Part shown: positions 27,611 through 37,442 of the stretch, piece after piece
Numbering within the stretch: position 1 is the stretch's first letter
How the letters are laid out: each line of letters begins with the position of its first letter
From: Paraburkholderia xenovorans LB400
GTDB taxonomy: Bacteria; Pseudomonadota; Gammaproteobacteria; Burkholderiales; Burkholderiaceae
Assembly (NCBI RefSeq): GCF_000013645.1
Contig: NC_007951.1
Span: forward strand, 124,001 to 188,000
DNA: 64,000 nucleotides
Direction: 5' to 3'
Program-made: the position numbers and the translations under genes
Notes under the pieces: generated by a model
Databases searched by the model: none
The model's input: only the letters and a program-made list of their open reading frames with translations
Told to the model about the DNA's origin: nothing

Positions 27611-28147
27611 TCAGTTTGCCGTGTTGGCGCTGTCCGCGAGACTTGCACGCACGCGGTAGACGAGGTTCGGGTCTTTATCGACGATGGTCCAGCTGGCCCA
27701 TTGCCCCGGCGCCACCTTCAGACCGGGATGGCTCGCGCTCACCTGGCGCGGTTGCGGCGGCAGCTTGCAGCCGGTGTCGGTTTGCCGGGCCGCGTCTTCC
27801 TCGAACGTTTCCTGCGCTTCGATCGACAACGTGACTCCGCTCGCGTCCGCCAGCAGCGGCGAGACGGTGAGCGTGCGCGCCAGATCGATGCTGCCGCCGG
27901 GCTGATCCTTGCAGCCGACGTTATGCTGCACGATCTTGTGATGCGTGTCCGTACGCGCCTGACCAACCGTGGTGGTGCCGTCGAACGCGTCGATCTGCTG
28001 GCCGTCGCGCATGACCTGCAACTGCCATTGCACGACCTGCTGCGCCGGCCGTGGCGGGGTATTTTGTTGTGTGCCTTGTGCGCTTTGTTGTGCATTCGCA
28101 AGCAACGAAGTGCCGAGCAGCACGGCCACGATACTGGTTTTCCACAT
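27611..28147 (-). CDS. Exported protein of unknown function
   Basis: 178 residues from ATG 28147. Signal peptide MWKTSIVAVLLGTSLLANAQ with a likely cut after NAQ. The mature part has two cysteines (in HNVGCKDQPGG and TDTGCKLPP) that could form a disulfide and no domain I recognise. It is 88 bp upstream of the EEP gene on the same strand and may share a transcript. The 269 bp before it separate it from the divergent AAA ATPase gene. Confidence 0.7.
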   Translation of the reverse strand: MWKTSIVAVLLGTSLLANAQQSAQGTQQNTPPRPAQQVVQWQLQVMRDGQQIDAFDGTTTVGQARTDTHHKIVQHNVGCKDQPGGSIDLARTLTVSPLLADASGVTLSIEAQETFEEDAARQTDTGCKLPPQPRQVSASHPGLKVAPGQWASWTIVDKDPNLVYRVRASLADSANTAN

Positions 28148-28416
28148 AGAAGAAAGTCTCCGGTCACCGGATCCGGCGCCATAGTCAGAGGGCCATCTTA
28201 CGCCTGATGCGCGCAACGCCTTTCTGACACGTCAAACGGGGCCGGGTTCAGCAACAATCCATTTCAGATAAGGCCGGCAATCGCCAAAAACAACCGGCTG
28301 TTAGCAGCAGAGCGGCACGACTGCTGGCTTGCACGCGAATATGTCCTCGCTACACTGGACCTGAAACGGCGCCCATCAGGTGCCGCAGCAGCAGGACCAG
28401 CCAGACGGGGTGAGCG

Positions 28417-29394
28417 ATGACAACAGCAATGGTCAAACAGGAAATCGCCGTGGCGTCTTTCAGTCGGGTGTACGACCTCGATCAGGTCGAAACCGCGCTG
28501 AACGATCTCGGTGAAGGCGCGAACGAGGCACTGCGCGCGACATACGAAAAGATGCTGAAAACCGGCAATCTGCGCTTTTGCGTGAAGCCGAACCGCATGC
28601 CGTCGATCGACGATCTGATCGACGCGCTGCCCAATTTTTCAGCACCGCTCGACGACATCCGCAAACAGGTCGCCTTGTGTCTCGAAACCGAAGACCGCCT
28701 GGAACTGATGCCGATTCTGCTGCTCGGCGACCCCGGCATCGGCAAGACTCACTTTGCCAGGCAGTTGGCGCGCCTGCTCGGCACCGCCTATCAATACGTG
28801 GCGATGAGTTCGCTGACGGCGGGGTGGATTCTGTCGGGCGCCTCGTCGCAATGGAAGAACGCGAAGCCGGGCAAGGTGTTCGATGCGCTGGTGAATGGCA
28901 GCTACGCGAATCCGGTGATTGCCGTCGATGAAATCGACAAGGCGACCGGCGACTCGCAATACGATCCGCTCGGCGCGTTGTATGCGCTGCTCGAGCACGA
29001 TACGGCGCAGACGTTCATCGACGAATTCGCCGAGATTCCGATCAATGCCGGGCATGTGATCTGGATTGCAACGGCGAACGATGAGCGCTCGATTCCCGAG
29101 CCGATCCTGAACCGGATGAACGTGTACGAAATCCCTGCGCCGGACCGCGACGGCGCGCGCCGCATTGCCCAGGCGATCTACGACGGGATCCGCTCGGCGC
29201 ATAACTGGGGACTGCGCTTTCCCGAGGTGCTCGGCGACGCTGCGCTCGATGCGCTGATGCGGGCGTCGCCGCGTGAAATGCGGCGGGCGATTCTGAACGG
29301 CTTCGGCGCGGCGCGCATCGACGGGCGCGACCGGATCGAAGCCGGCGACATTCACCTCGATTTCGGAAATCGGCGAAAACCCATCGGGTTTTGA
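28417..29394 (+). CDS. Stand-alone AAA family ATPase (Lon-like ATPase core)
   Basis: 325 residues. Walker A GDPGIGKT (104-111), Walker B VIAVDEID (about 167-174), sensor 1 WIATANDE and arginine-finger region PEPILNRMNVYEIP, which reads like the ATPase module of Lon proteases. No Lon substrate-binding or serine protease domain is present, and no partner gene (VWA or peptidase) is adjacent. Role unknown; a chaperone-like remodelling ATPase is an inference. Confidence 0.82.
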   Translation: MTTAMVKQEIAVASFSRVYDLDQVETALNDLGEGANEALRATYEKMLKTGNLRFCVKPNRMPSIDDLIDALPNFSAPLDDIRKQVALCLETEDRLELMPILLLGDPGIGKTHFARQLARLLGTAYQYVAMSSLTAGWILSGASSQWKNAKPGKVFDALVNGSYANPVIAVDEIDKATGDSQYDPLGALYALLEHDTAQTFIDEFAEIPINAGHVIWIATANDERSIPEPILNRMNVYEIPAPDRDGARRIAQAIYDGIRSAHNWGLRFPEVLGDAALDALMRASPREMRRAILNGFGAARIDGRDRIEAGDIHLDFGNRRKPIGF

Positions 29395-29780
29395 CTATTT
29401 TTTGGCACTTTTTCGTAAAAAACCGCCTCCTGGTGGGCTTTTCCATAGCCAAACCGGGAATCGGTACCGCAAATGGTGTGAATGCTGCGGCAATTATTGC
29501 GGCAGAGGAGATGCCAGGACGCAAGCACTGTCACCTTCGACGGCGTACACTGAACCAGTCTGGCCGATACGTTTGAGACCTGCGCAAGACCGAGTGCCCG
29601 CAGTGGTTGCCGACTGCGGGCATTTCTGTCTGTACGGCGTCATACAATTTTGCGTAGCGGTTGCGAATGGACGGGAGCGTTCGACAGCGCGCGGTGTACG
29701 GCACGCGTCGGACGCATCCTGTCTTCATCTTGATCGGGCGAACGAGGCAGCGCGCGGCGAAGTCGGCCGCGTCAAGGGAC
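29395..29780. other. 386-bp intergenic region with terminator-like hairpin
   Basis: Moderately AT-rich just after the AAA ATPase stop. A perfect 10-bp stem TGCCCGCAGT..ACTGCGGGCA at 29595-29622, followed by TTTCTGTCTGT, is a probable terminator of the ATPase transcript about 200 bp downstream of its stop. No gene is seen; the remainder should hold the promoter of the next gene. Confidence 0.6.
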
Positions 29781-30887
29781 ATGGACCAAATCGAATGTGT
29801 AGTGATCGGCGCTGGCGTGGTCGGTCTCGCGGTGGCGCGCGCGTTGGCTGCGCGCGGCCGCGAAGTGATCGTGCTGGAAGCGGCGGAGGCGATCGGCGTG
29901 GGCACCAGCTCGCGCAACAGCGAGGTGATTCACGCGGGCATCTACTATCCGCGCGGCTCGCTCAAAGCGGCGCTTTGCGTGCGCGGCCGCGAGATGCTCT
30001 ACGACTACTGCGTCGAGCGTAAGGTGCCGCATTCGCGCTGCGGCAAATTACTGGTCGCCACCTCGCGCAACCAGATTCCCCAGCTCGAAAACATCATGGC
30101 CAAAGGCCGCGACAACGGCGTGCTCGACCTGATGCGAATCACCGGCGACCAGGCGCAAGCCCTCGAACCCGCGCTCGAGTGCGTCGAAGCGGTGTTCTCG
30201 CCGCAGACGGGCATCGTCGATAGTCATCAGTTCATGCTGGCGCTGCAGGGTGACGCCGAACGCGACGGCGCGGTGTGCGCGTTTCACGCGCCGGTGCAGG
30301 GGATCGAAGCGAGCAATGGCCGCTTCAACATCCAGGTGGGCGGTGACGCGCCGACCACGATCAGCGCCGCCTGCGTGATCAACAGCGCCGGCCTGCAGGC
30401 GAATGCACTGGCCCGCAAGATTCGCGGACTCGACGCGCGGCATGTGCCGCCGCTCTATCTCGCGCGCGGCAACTACTTCAGCATCTCCGGGCGCGCGCCA
30501 TTCAGCCGCCTGATTTACCCGATGCCGAATGAAGCCGGTCTCGGCGTGCATCTGACCATCGACCTGGGCGGGCAGGCGCGTTTCGGTCCCGACGTCGAAT
30601 GGGTCGATGCGATCAATTACGATGTCGATCCGCGTCGCGCGGAATCGTTTTACGCGGCGATTCGCGCCTATTGGCCCGCGCTTCCGGACAATGCATTGCA
30701 GCCCGCTTATGCGGGGATTCGTCCGAAGCTTTCCGGTCCCGGCGAACCTGCCGCCGACTTCCTGATTCAAGGCCCGGCCGCGCACGGCGTACGTGGACTG
30801 GTGAATCTGTTCGGTATCGAGTCGCCGGGATTGACGGCGTCGCTCGCCATCGCGCAGCGCGTGTGCGAACTGAGCGGCCGCGCGTAA
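29781..30887 (+). CDS. FAD-dependent oxidoreductase (LhgO / DAO family)
   Basis: 368 residues from ATG 29781 (AAGGGA upstream). N-terminal dinucleotide-binding motif [20 protein letters not shown], then [15 protein letters not shown] and a C-terminal [12 protein letters not shown], which closely match the L-2-hydroxyglutarate oxidase-like branch of the DAO superfamily. Likely oxidises a 2-hydroxy acid or amino acid derivative with FAD; substrate is inferred by family only. Confidence 0.85.
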   Translation: MDQIECVVIGAGVVGLAVARALAARGREVIVLEAAEAIGVGTSSRNSEVIHAGIYYPRGSLKAALCVRGREMLYDYCVERKVPHSRCGKLLVATSRNQIPQLENIMAKGRDNGVLDLMRITGDQAQALEPALECVEAVFSPQTGIVDSHQFMLALQGDAERDGAVCAFHAPVQGIEASNGRFNIQVGGDAPTTISAACVINSAGLQANALARKIRGLDARHVPPLYLARGNYFSISGRAPFSRLIYPMPNEAGLGVHLTIDLGGQARFGPDVEWVDAINYDVDPRRAESFYAAIRAYWPALPDNALQPAYAGIRPKLSGPGEPAADFLIQGPAAHGVRGLVNLFGIESPGLTASLAIAQRVCELSGRA

Positions 30888-31117
30888 TTCGCGCGGTTCA
30901 CGCGCCTCGCGTATCGCTGCGAGGTCACGGTAAGTGCCCGACTCGCGCGTAATCTCGCGCGTGATCGATCCGCATTGCGCGCGACCTTCGGGCGCGGGGC
31001 AGTACTAATTCGCTTATCTCTATCATTTGGGTCGTCACGCGCGACGGCTTCGTTGATATCCTTGGGGACCGCTGTCATCAGAACGGCGATCAGTTCAATA
31101 AAACGGAGTGAGTCCCC

Positions 31118-31429
31118 ATGAAATCATCACGTCGTACGTTTTTGATCACCAGCATTGGTGTGGCTTCCACCTTTGCGCTGTCGCGCCAGGCATTTGCCGA
31201 CGCGCCGAAAGTCTCCGAATCCGATCCGACCGCGCAAGCACTCGGCTACAAGGAGGACGCGAGCAAAGTCGACAAAGCGAAATTCGCCAAGTACGCAGCA
31301 GGCCAGGACTGCGGCAACTGCAGCTTCTTCCAGGGCAAGCCGACCGACGCCTACGCTCCTTGCCCGATGTTCGCCGGCAAGCAGGTCGCGGCGAAGGGTT
31401 GGTGCAGCGCATATAACAAGAAGGCCTGA
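31118..31429 (+). CDS. High-potential iron-sulfur protein (HiPIP)
   Basis: 103 residues. Twin-arginine signal (SSRRTFLITSIGVASTFALS) for export as a folded, cofactor-loaded protein. The mature part has the four [4Fe-4S] ligands C65, C68, C82 and C96 with HiPIP spacing (CGNC, x13, C, x13, C). A periplasmic one-electron carrier. GGAGTGAG precedes the ATG. Its redox partner is not evident from the neighbours. Followed by a strong terminator, so probably monocistronic. Confidence 0.95.
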   Translation: MKSSRRTFLITSIGVASTFALSRQAFADAPKVSESDPTAQALGYKEDASKVDKAKFAKYAAGQDCGNCSFFQGKPTDAYAPCPMFAGKQVAAKGWCSAYNKKA

Positions 31430-31510
31430 TTAGCCGACAGCCGCGCGCGCAAACGGTGTTGTGCGAAACGCGCCGCAACATGGCGCTGTGCAGTCGAGGA
31501 TCCATCATGC

Positions 31511-31545
31511 AGGCGTCTGCCGCCCCGCGCGGCAGACGCCTTTTT
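31511..31545 (+). terminator. Rho-independent terminator after HiPIP gene
   Basis: AGGCGTCTGCCG..CGGCAGACGCC stem, 12 bp including a G-rich base, followed by TTTTT at 31541-31545. Confidence 0.9.
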
Positions 31546-31683
31546 GCTGCTTGAAAACCGCTTGTGCGCTCTTTACACTCCAATGCGACCTCAGCGGCCG
31601 GCGTCATTTTTCTCACTCGCGCCGATGCGCCATTGCACCGAAACGACGCACCACAGGATACTTTTCGCAGGCTGGAGATTCGA

Positions 31684-32976
31684 ATGACACCAGCGTCAAG
31701 GAGCCTTCATACGCGGGCGGTCGTCGCGGCTGTGATCGGCAATGCGCTCGAGTGGTACGACTTCACCGTGTTCGGTTTTCTGACGGTCGTGATCGCGCAA
31801 CTGTTCTTCCCGGCCGGCAACGACTATGCGTCGCTGCTCCTCACCACCGCAACGTTCGGCGTCGCTTTCGTCATGCGGCCGATCGGCGGCATCGTATTCG
31901 GACTCTACGCGGATCGCGCGGGACGCAAAGCGGCGTTGTCGCTCGTCATCGCGCTGATGACGCTCGGCATTCTGGTGCTCGCGATCGCACCGCCGTATTC
32001 GGCGATCGGCATCGGCGCGCCGTTGATGATCGTAGTCGGACGCCTGCTGCAGGGCTTTTCCGCCGGCGGCGAGTTCGGCAGTTCGACGGCGTTGCTGATC
32101 GAAGCGGCGCCATTCTCGAAGCGCGGCTTCTACGGCAGCTGGCAGATGGCGAGCCAGGCGGCGGCGCTGCTGCTCGGCTCGCTCATGGGCGCATTGATCA
32201 CGCGTGGGTTGTCGCCCGAAGCGTTGAAATCCTGGGGCTGGCGCGTGCCGTTCATCCTGGGTTTGATCATCGGGCCGATCGGCTTTTATATCCGCCGGAA
32301 TCTCGCTGACTCGGAAGCGTTCCTGCTCGCGCAAAAAACCGCGCGGCGCGCGACGCTCGGCGAAGTCTTCAGAAGCCACAGCCGCGACGTGCTCTGCGGA
32401 CTCGGCTCGGTGATCGCACTCACGGTGACGATCTACGTGCTGATCAGCTATCTGCCGACCTTCGCGGTCCATCAACTGAAACTGCCCTACGCACAATCCT
32501 TTTACGCGGTGATCGTCGGCAATCTGCTGTTGACGGTGCTTTCGCCGTTGACCGGCGCCTGGTCGGACCGGATCGGGCGCAAGGGGCTGTCGCTGTGGTC
32601 GCTGGTGATCACGCTCGTGATCATCTATCCGCTGTTCGTGTGGCTCGCGGCGGAGCCGAGCGTGTCGAAACTGATTCTCGTGCAGGCGTTGCTGTCGATC
32701 ACGCTGTCCGGCTATTACGGGCCGTTCGGCGCGCTGATTGCGGAGCTGTTTCCGGCGAATGTGCGCTCGATTGGACTATCGCTCGCGTACAACATCGCGG
32801 TGATGGTGTTCGGCGGGTTTGGGCCTTTTATCGTGACGTGGCTGATCGATACCACCGGCTCGCCGCTCGCGCCGACTTACTACGTGATGGGTGGACTGGC
32901 GCTGTCGATCGTCGCGGTGGCCTGCATTCCGGGCAAGCGCCACGCCGATCTCGACGCGCAGCGCAAACCGGCCTGA
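31684..32976 (+). CDS. MHS-type MFS transporter (metabolite:H+ symporter)
   Basis: 430 residues from ATG 31684. Twelve hydrophobic segments. GNALEWYDFTVFGFLT in helix 1, VMRPIGGIVFGLYADRAGRKAAL between helices 2 and 3 and LQGFSAGGEFGSS are characteristic of the MHS group (citrate, alpha-ketoglutarate, proline/betaine carriers). Inner-membrane organic-acid or betaine uptake by proton symport is the likely role; substrate not resolved. Confidence 0.9.
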   Translation: MTPASRSLHTRAVVAAVIGNALEWYDFTVFGFLTVVIAQLFFPAGNDYASLLLTTATFGVAFVMRPIGGIVFGLYADRAGRKAALSLVIALMTLGILVLAIAPPYSAIGIGAPLMIVVGRLLQGFSAGGEFGSSTALLIEAAPFSKRGFYGSWQMASQAAALLLGSLMGALITRGLSPEALKSWGWRVPFILGLIIGPIGFYIRRNLADSEAFLLAQKTARRATLGEVFRSHSRDVLCGLGSVIALTVTIYVLISYLPTFAVHQLKLPYAQSFYAVIVGNLLLTVLSPLTGAWSDRIGRKGLSLWSLVITLVIIYPLFVWLAAEPSVSKLILVQALLSITLSGYYGPFGALIAELFPANVRSIGLSLAYNIAVMVFGGFGPFIVTWLIDTTGSPLAPTYYVMGGLALSIVAVACIPGKRHADLDAQRKPA

Positions 32977-33040
32977 GCGGCGGTTCGCATCCGGTTGCGC
33001 GTCGGTGTTCACTGCGGGACTTCGCCGCCACTTCGCATCG

Positions 33041-33094
33041 CTGCCCTTGGGTGCCTTTGGTGCCTTGGATGCTTTCGGTGCCTTTGCTGCCTTG
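33041..33094. repeat. Imperfect 9-bp tandem repeat (about six units)
   Basis: Units of the form GGTGCCTTT/GGTGCCTTG/GATGCTTTC between the transporter and amidase genes, which face each other. It would read as KAP/KAS repeats on the - strand, but that frame has no start site and runs into the amidase gene, so it is treated as non-coding. Confidence 0.7.
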
Positions 33095-33152
33095 CTGCCG
33101 TCATCACCTTCGCCGTCTTTGCCACTCTCTCCGCCGCATGCGGCGTCTTCGT

Positions 33153-34721
33153 TCAGTTGCGTGCCTGCATCAACGGCGGCCGCCTGTCGAACCACGGCCG
33201 GGCCGTTTCGAGTTGCGTGGCCAGACGCAGAAGCATGGCCTCGCCGCCCTCGCGCGCGGCAAACTGCACGCCCACCGGCAGCCCGCGCGCAGTCCAGTAA
33301 AGCGGTACCGACATCGCCGGCTGACCGCTCAGATTGAACAGCTCCGTGCAACCGGCCCACGTGAATGCCTTGTTCGACGCTTCCGCCAGCACCTTCTTCA
33401 TCAGCGCTTCGAGCGGCATGGCGGTGACGGCGCGCATCTGCATGCGTTCAGCAGAGGTGGGCTGCATCTCGCCGATCTTGATCGGCGGCGCGGCCAGCGT
33501 GGCGCACAGAATCACGTCGTAGCGATTCAGCAGATCAGTGAGTCGTTCGGTGATACGGCGCTGTTCTTCGAGCGCGGCGGGCAGGCCACGCTCGCCGAGT
33601 TTGCGGCCCACGTGCGCCATCGCCCACGTCGAAATTTCGAATTCGGCACGCAGCGGTTTGCGGCCGCTGATGCGCTCGGCGTTGAGCACGAGATCTTCCG
33701 CTGTCACGGACCAGAGCGTGAGGAACGCATGCCGGACCGCCGCGAAGTCGATGCCGAGCGACACCGGTTCGATGTTATGGCCGAGCGAACTGGCGAGTTG
33801 CGCGGCGTCGTCCAGCGCGGCGCGCGAGTCGGCGGAAAGCGAGGGCGCCAGCATCGGCTCGGTGACGTACGCGATGTTCAGCGGCTTGCACGGCTCGCGG
33901 CTCGCGCTCAGAAACGTGCCTGGTGCGCCGGGCGGTCTGTCCGCATTGCCCGCGAGCAGATCGAGCAGCAACGCACTGTCGCGCACGCTGCGCGATACCG
34001 CGTGATCGACGCCGAGTTCGCCGGCAGCCGCCGCTGTCGCGCGCGGCACGCGCCCGCGTGAAGGTTTGAGGCCGAAGAGTCCGCAGCATGAGGCCGGAAT
34101 GCGGATCGAGCCACCGCCGTCCGACGCATGGGCGAGCGGCACGATGCCCGCGGCAACCGCCGCCGCCGCGCCGCCGCTCGAACCGCCCGGCGTATGGTCG
34201 AGATTCCACGGATTGCGGCACGCACCAAACAGTTCGGGCTCCGTATAAGGCATCTGGCCGAGCTCGGACGTGCTGGTCTTGCCAAAGATGTTGAGGCCGG
34301 CCGCTTTTACGAGCGTGACCACGGGCGCGTCCTGAGCCGGAATGAAATGGCGGTAGTGGCGGCTGCCCATTGCCATGCGCAGCCCGGCGACCGGTGCGCC
34401 GAGGTCCTTGATCAGATAGGGCACGCCCGCCAGCGCGGTTTGCGCGCTTTCGCTCTCCACACGGTGGGCACCGTTCGCCGCGCGGTTTGCGTCGTCGCGC
34501 GAAGCACGCAGACGGGCTGCGTCGTAGTCCTTCAGGACAACCGCATTGATCGCGGGATTGACGGCTTCGGTGCGTGAGATCGCTATGTCGAGCAACTCGC
34601 GCGCGCTCGCCTCGCGCTTGCGTATCAGTTCGGCGAGGCCGGTGGCGTCATGGGCGAGATAGTCTGAATGCACGACGGATGGGCCCTCGGTATCGAACTC
34701 TGGATCGGCATGGTTCTGCAT
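33153..34721 (-). CDS. Amidase-signature family hydrolase
   Basis: 522 residues. The amidase signature is complete: Lys105 in [10 protein letters not shown], cis-Ser182 in [14 protein letters not shown] and nucleophile Ser205 in [13 protein letters not shown]. Hydrolyses C-N bonds of amides; members include acetamidase-like and aryl-acylamide enzymes, and the substrate is not predictable. No signal peptide. The ATG at 34721 lacks a clear ribosome-binding site; later starts are possible. Confidence 0.9.
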   Translation of the reverse strand: MQNHADPEFDTEGPSVVHSDYLAHDATGLAELIRKREASARELLDIAISRTEAVNPAINAVVLKDYDAARLRASRDDANRAANGAHRVESESAQTALAGVPYLIKDLGAPVAGLRMAMGSRHYRHFIPAQDAPVVTLVKAAGLNIFGKTSTSELGQMPYTEPELFGACRNPWNLDHTPGGSSGGAAAAVAAGIVPLAHASDGGGSIRIPASCCGLFGLKPSRGRVPRATAAAAGELGVDHAVSRSVRDSALLLDLLAGNADRPPGAPGTFLSASREPCKPLNIAYVTEPMLAPSLSADSRAALDDAAQLASSLGHNIEPVSLGIDFAAVRHAFLTLWSVTAEDLVLNAERISGRKPLRAEFEISTWAMAHVGRKLGERGLPAALEEQRRITERLTDLLNRYDVILCATLAAPPIKIGEMQPTSAERMQMRAVTAMPLEALMKKVLAEASNKAFTWAGCTELFNLSGQPAMSVPLYWTARGLPVGVQFAAREGGEAMLLRLATQLETARPWFDRRPPLMQARN

Positions 34722-34782
34722 GCGCGCGGTGAACCGTTCTGCCGGACCTCACGCCGCCCGGGCTGATTGCCCCACACGGAAG

Positions 34783-34812
34783 AAGACGGCGTGCTGCTGA
34801 CACGCCGTCTTT
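34783..34812 (-). terminator. Terminator after the dienelactone hydrolase gene
   Basis: AAGACGGCGTG-N8-CACGCCGTCTT perfect stem between the two leftward genes; on the - strand it is followed by TTCTTCC, a weak T-rich tail. Confidence 0.7.
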
Positions 34813-34942
34813 GAGAGAGTAACTGAGTTATGCGCGCGAATGGCTGGCGCAAACAGAAAGCGCCGATAAAAACACGCAATTGGCGCGTGCAATCGGGCAG
34901 CGCGAATGGCCGCACACACAACGCGCCAATCAGAGGCGCGAG

Positions 34943-35641
34943 TTACAGACGCTCGCCGAGGAAGGTCAACGTGCGGCCATGCGCCAGCGCGGCGGCGCGC
35001 TGGTTATACGACGCGCGGTCCGAGCAGTTGAAGCCGTGATCGGCATTCGGATAGATGTGGAACTCGGCGTCGGTGCGGCCGGCGAAGCGCTCCTGAATCT
35101 GTCCGATAGCCGACACCGGAATATGCGCGTCGAGCTCGCCGTAGTGGAATTGCATCGGCACCTTGATCTTCGCTGCTTCGTCGAGCTGGTTCTGGATGCC
35201 GCCGCCGTAGTAGGCCACCGCTGCGTCGAGCGTGCCTTGCGCCGCGGCCAGATACGCGAGCCGGCCGCCGAAGCAGTAGCCGATCGCCGCAATCTTGCCG
35301 GTCACTTCCGGCATGGCACGCAACGCGGCGGCGGCTGCGCCGATATCGGCTACGGCCTGATCGACGTTGGTCTTCTGCATCAGCTCGATGCCCTTCTCGC
35401 GATCCGCGCCTTCATACGTCAATTCCACGCGCGGCTGCACCCGCCAGAACACGTCCGGTGCGAGCGCGATGTAGCCGTCCTGGGCATACTGATCCGCGAC
35501 CGAGCGGATATGGCTGTTCACGCCGAAGATTTCCTGAATGATGATGACGGCCGGTCCCTTGCCGCCTTTGGGCAGCGCAAGGTAGCCGCCGAAACTGTCT
35601 TTACCGGCGGGAATGTCGATCCATCGGGAAGTGGTGCTCAT
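34943..35641 (-). CDS. Dienelactone hydrolase family protein
   Basis: 232 residues from ATG 35641 (GGAGAG upstream). Alpha/beta-hydrolase of the DLH type with the cysteine nucleophile Cys123 in AAIGYCFGGRLAY, acid ELDAHIP and histidine NADHGFNC. IIIQEIFGVN is the usual oxyanion-region motif. In catechol degradation such enzymes open dienelactone to maleylacetate, but many paralogues act elsewhere; no chlorocatechol genes are nearby. Confidence 0.9.
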   Translation of the reverse strand: MSTTSRWIDIPAGKDSFGGYLALPKGGKGPAVIIIQEIFGVNSHIRSVADQYAQDGYIALAPDVFWRVQPRVELTYEGADREKGIELMQKTNVDQAVADIGAAAAALRAMPEVTGKIAAIGYCFGGRLAYLAAAQGTLDAAVAYYGGGIQNQLDEAAKIKVPMQFHYGELDAHIPVSAIGQIQERFAGRTDAEFHIYPNADHGFNCSDRASYNQRAAALAHGRTLTFLGERL

Positions 35642-35894
35642 GTTGCTCTCCATTGACTCGCGCGCGGCTGCGCGAGGTCGGTCTGAATGAATGCCCGAGG
35701 CCTGGATACCTGAAGCGGGGCGGTCAGTTTGCCATCAAAAGAAACGCCTTGCAGAGCGGCTCCAAACGGAGGAAATCTCGTAAGACGATTGAAACGTTCT
35801 CGATAATTCATTTCTCCGGCGCCGAGCACCTCGGTACAGTCCAGCGTATCGGCTCGCCCGTGCGGCGAGCGCATTGGCGGAAAAGGAATCCATC

Positions 35895-37001
35895 ATGAGT
35901 GAAGTCAATTTTGTGACACCGTTTGCCAGGCGTTTTGGGTTGCGCGTGCCGGTCGTGCAGGCACCGATGGCGGGCGGCGCGACGACGCCGGCGATGGTCG
36001 CGGCGGTATCGAACGCCGGCGGTCTCGGTTTTCTGGCGGGCGCGGCGCTCTCACCCGAGAAGATCGCGAGCGAAGTCGCGGCGATCCGCGCGCTGACGGA
36101 TCGTCCGTTCGGCGTGAATCTGTTCGTGCTCGAACCGGCCGCGCCGGACGACGCCACCGTGCGTACCGCGCTCGAAGCCATCGATCCCTTGCGCCGCGAT
36201 CTCGGTTTGCCGCCGGGTGGGCCGCTCGCGCGCTATGCGCCGGATTTCCGCGCGCAGCTGGACATGCTGATCGAACTACGCGTGCCGCTCGCCAGCTTCA
36301 CGTTCGGACTGCTCCCGGCCGACGATGTGGCCCGGCTGCATGCCAACGGTCTATATGTAATAGGTACCGCGACGCACGTTGCCGAAGCTGTAGCCTGGCG
36401 CGACGTGGGCGCCGATGCGATTGCGGCGCAGGGCGCGGAGGCGGGCGCGCATCGCGGCACGTTTATCGGCGCCTTCGAAGAGGCGCTGGTCGGTACGATG
36501 GCGCTCGTGCCGCAAGTCGTCGACGCGACCGGGCTGCCGGTGCTCGCTGCCGGCGGCATCATGGATGGACGCGGCATCGTCGCGGCTCTTGCGCTCGGTG
36601 CGCAAGCCGCGGTGATGGGCACCGCGTTTCTCACCTGCCATGAGAGCGCGATACCGCAGGCATGGAAAACCCGCGTACGGTCCATGTCCGACACCTCGAC
36701 CTCGGTCACACGCGCGATCACCGGCCGCCATGCGCGCGGCATACGCAATCCGTTGATGCAGCGTTTGAGCGAGGCGCCCCAGAAGATCGCGCCGTATCCC
36801 GTGCAAAATGCGTTGACGCAGGAGTTGCGGCAAACCGCGAGCCGCGCGGAAAACGGCGACTATCTTTCGCTATGGTCAGGCCAGGGGGCGCCCTTGGGCC
36901 GTGCGCGCCGCGAAGGTCTCGGTGCCGCCGAACTGATGAGCCAGCTCGAACGTGAATGGCGCGAGGCAACGGCGCGCATCGCCACGCCGAACGCTGATTG
37001 A
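35895..37001 (+). CDS. Nitronate monooxygenase / 2-nitropropane dioxygenase family
   Basis: 368 residues from ATG 35895 (AAAAGGAATCC upstream). FMN TIM-barrel motifs VVQAPMAGGATTPAMVAAVS, GVNLFVLEP, DAIAAQGAEAGAHRG and LAAGGIMDGRGIVAALALGA are those of class I nitronate monooxygenases, flavin enzymes that detoxify propionate-3-nitronate-type compounds. The conserved histidine in AGAHRG is present. 441 bp to the next gene (37002-37442) contain no recognisable gene and should hold the promoter of the binding protein gene. Confidence 0.9.
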   Translation: MSEVNFVTPFARRFGLRVPVVQAPMAGGATTPAMVAAVSNAGGLGFLAGAALSPEKIASEVAAIRALTDRPFGVNLFVLEPAAPDDATVRTALEAIDPLRRDLGLPPGGPLARYAPDFRAQLDMLIELRVPLASFTFGLLPADDVARLHANGLYVIGTATHVAEAVAWRDVGADAIAAQGAEAGAHRGTFIGAFEEALVGTMALVPQVVDATGLPVLAAGGIMDGRGIVAALALGAQAAVMGTAFLTCHESAIPQAWKTRVRSMSDTSTSVTRAITGRHARGIRNPLMQRLSEAPQKIAPYPVQNALTQELRQTASRAENGDYLSLWSGQGAPLGRARREGLGAAELMSQLEREWREATARIATPNAD

Positions 37002-37442
37002 GCATGATTCAGGCGCGTCTCGCAACGCCTTGTGGCGTGCCTCCTTTTCAGGCACGGAACGGGCACAAAGCCTATTCGGATGATTAACGGTTTAACGGGA
37101 TAAAACCTTTAGGCCGTGCTGTAAGACGACAGCCTCACATAGCGGAAACCCGCATGGGCTGGTGCTTTCGGGTCAATCTGTCCAGCCGCGATCGGTGCCT
37201 GTTGGATAAACGCTATTAGTGTTGATCCCACTTCCTCAAAAAAGTCCCACAAATTAATTTGATGGCCTACACTTGCGCGCAAGTACGGTTTGCCGCCTGC
37301 CACAAACAGTCCGGCGAGCGTGCTGGCCAAGTGCATGAACGATGCAACCGGCGTGGTCGTCCACGGGACTGAGCGACACGTGTTGGGGAAGCGGGGGCAC
37401 AGGGCGATTACGTTGTTTTTGGGACCGAAACTGGAGACTTAC

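Noticed and set aside
32776..33360. Lys/Ala/Pro-repeat protein on the - strand
   Set aside because: The repeat is small and intergenic, the frame overlaps the transporter and amidase genes, and no start site is evident.
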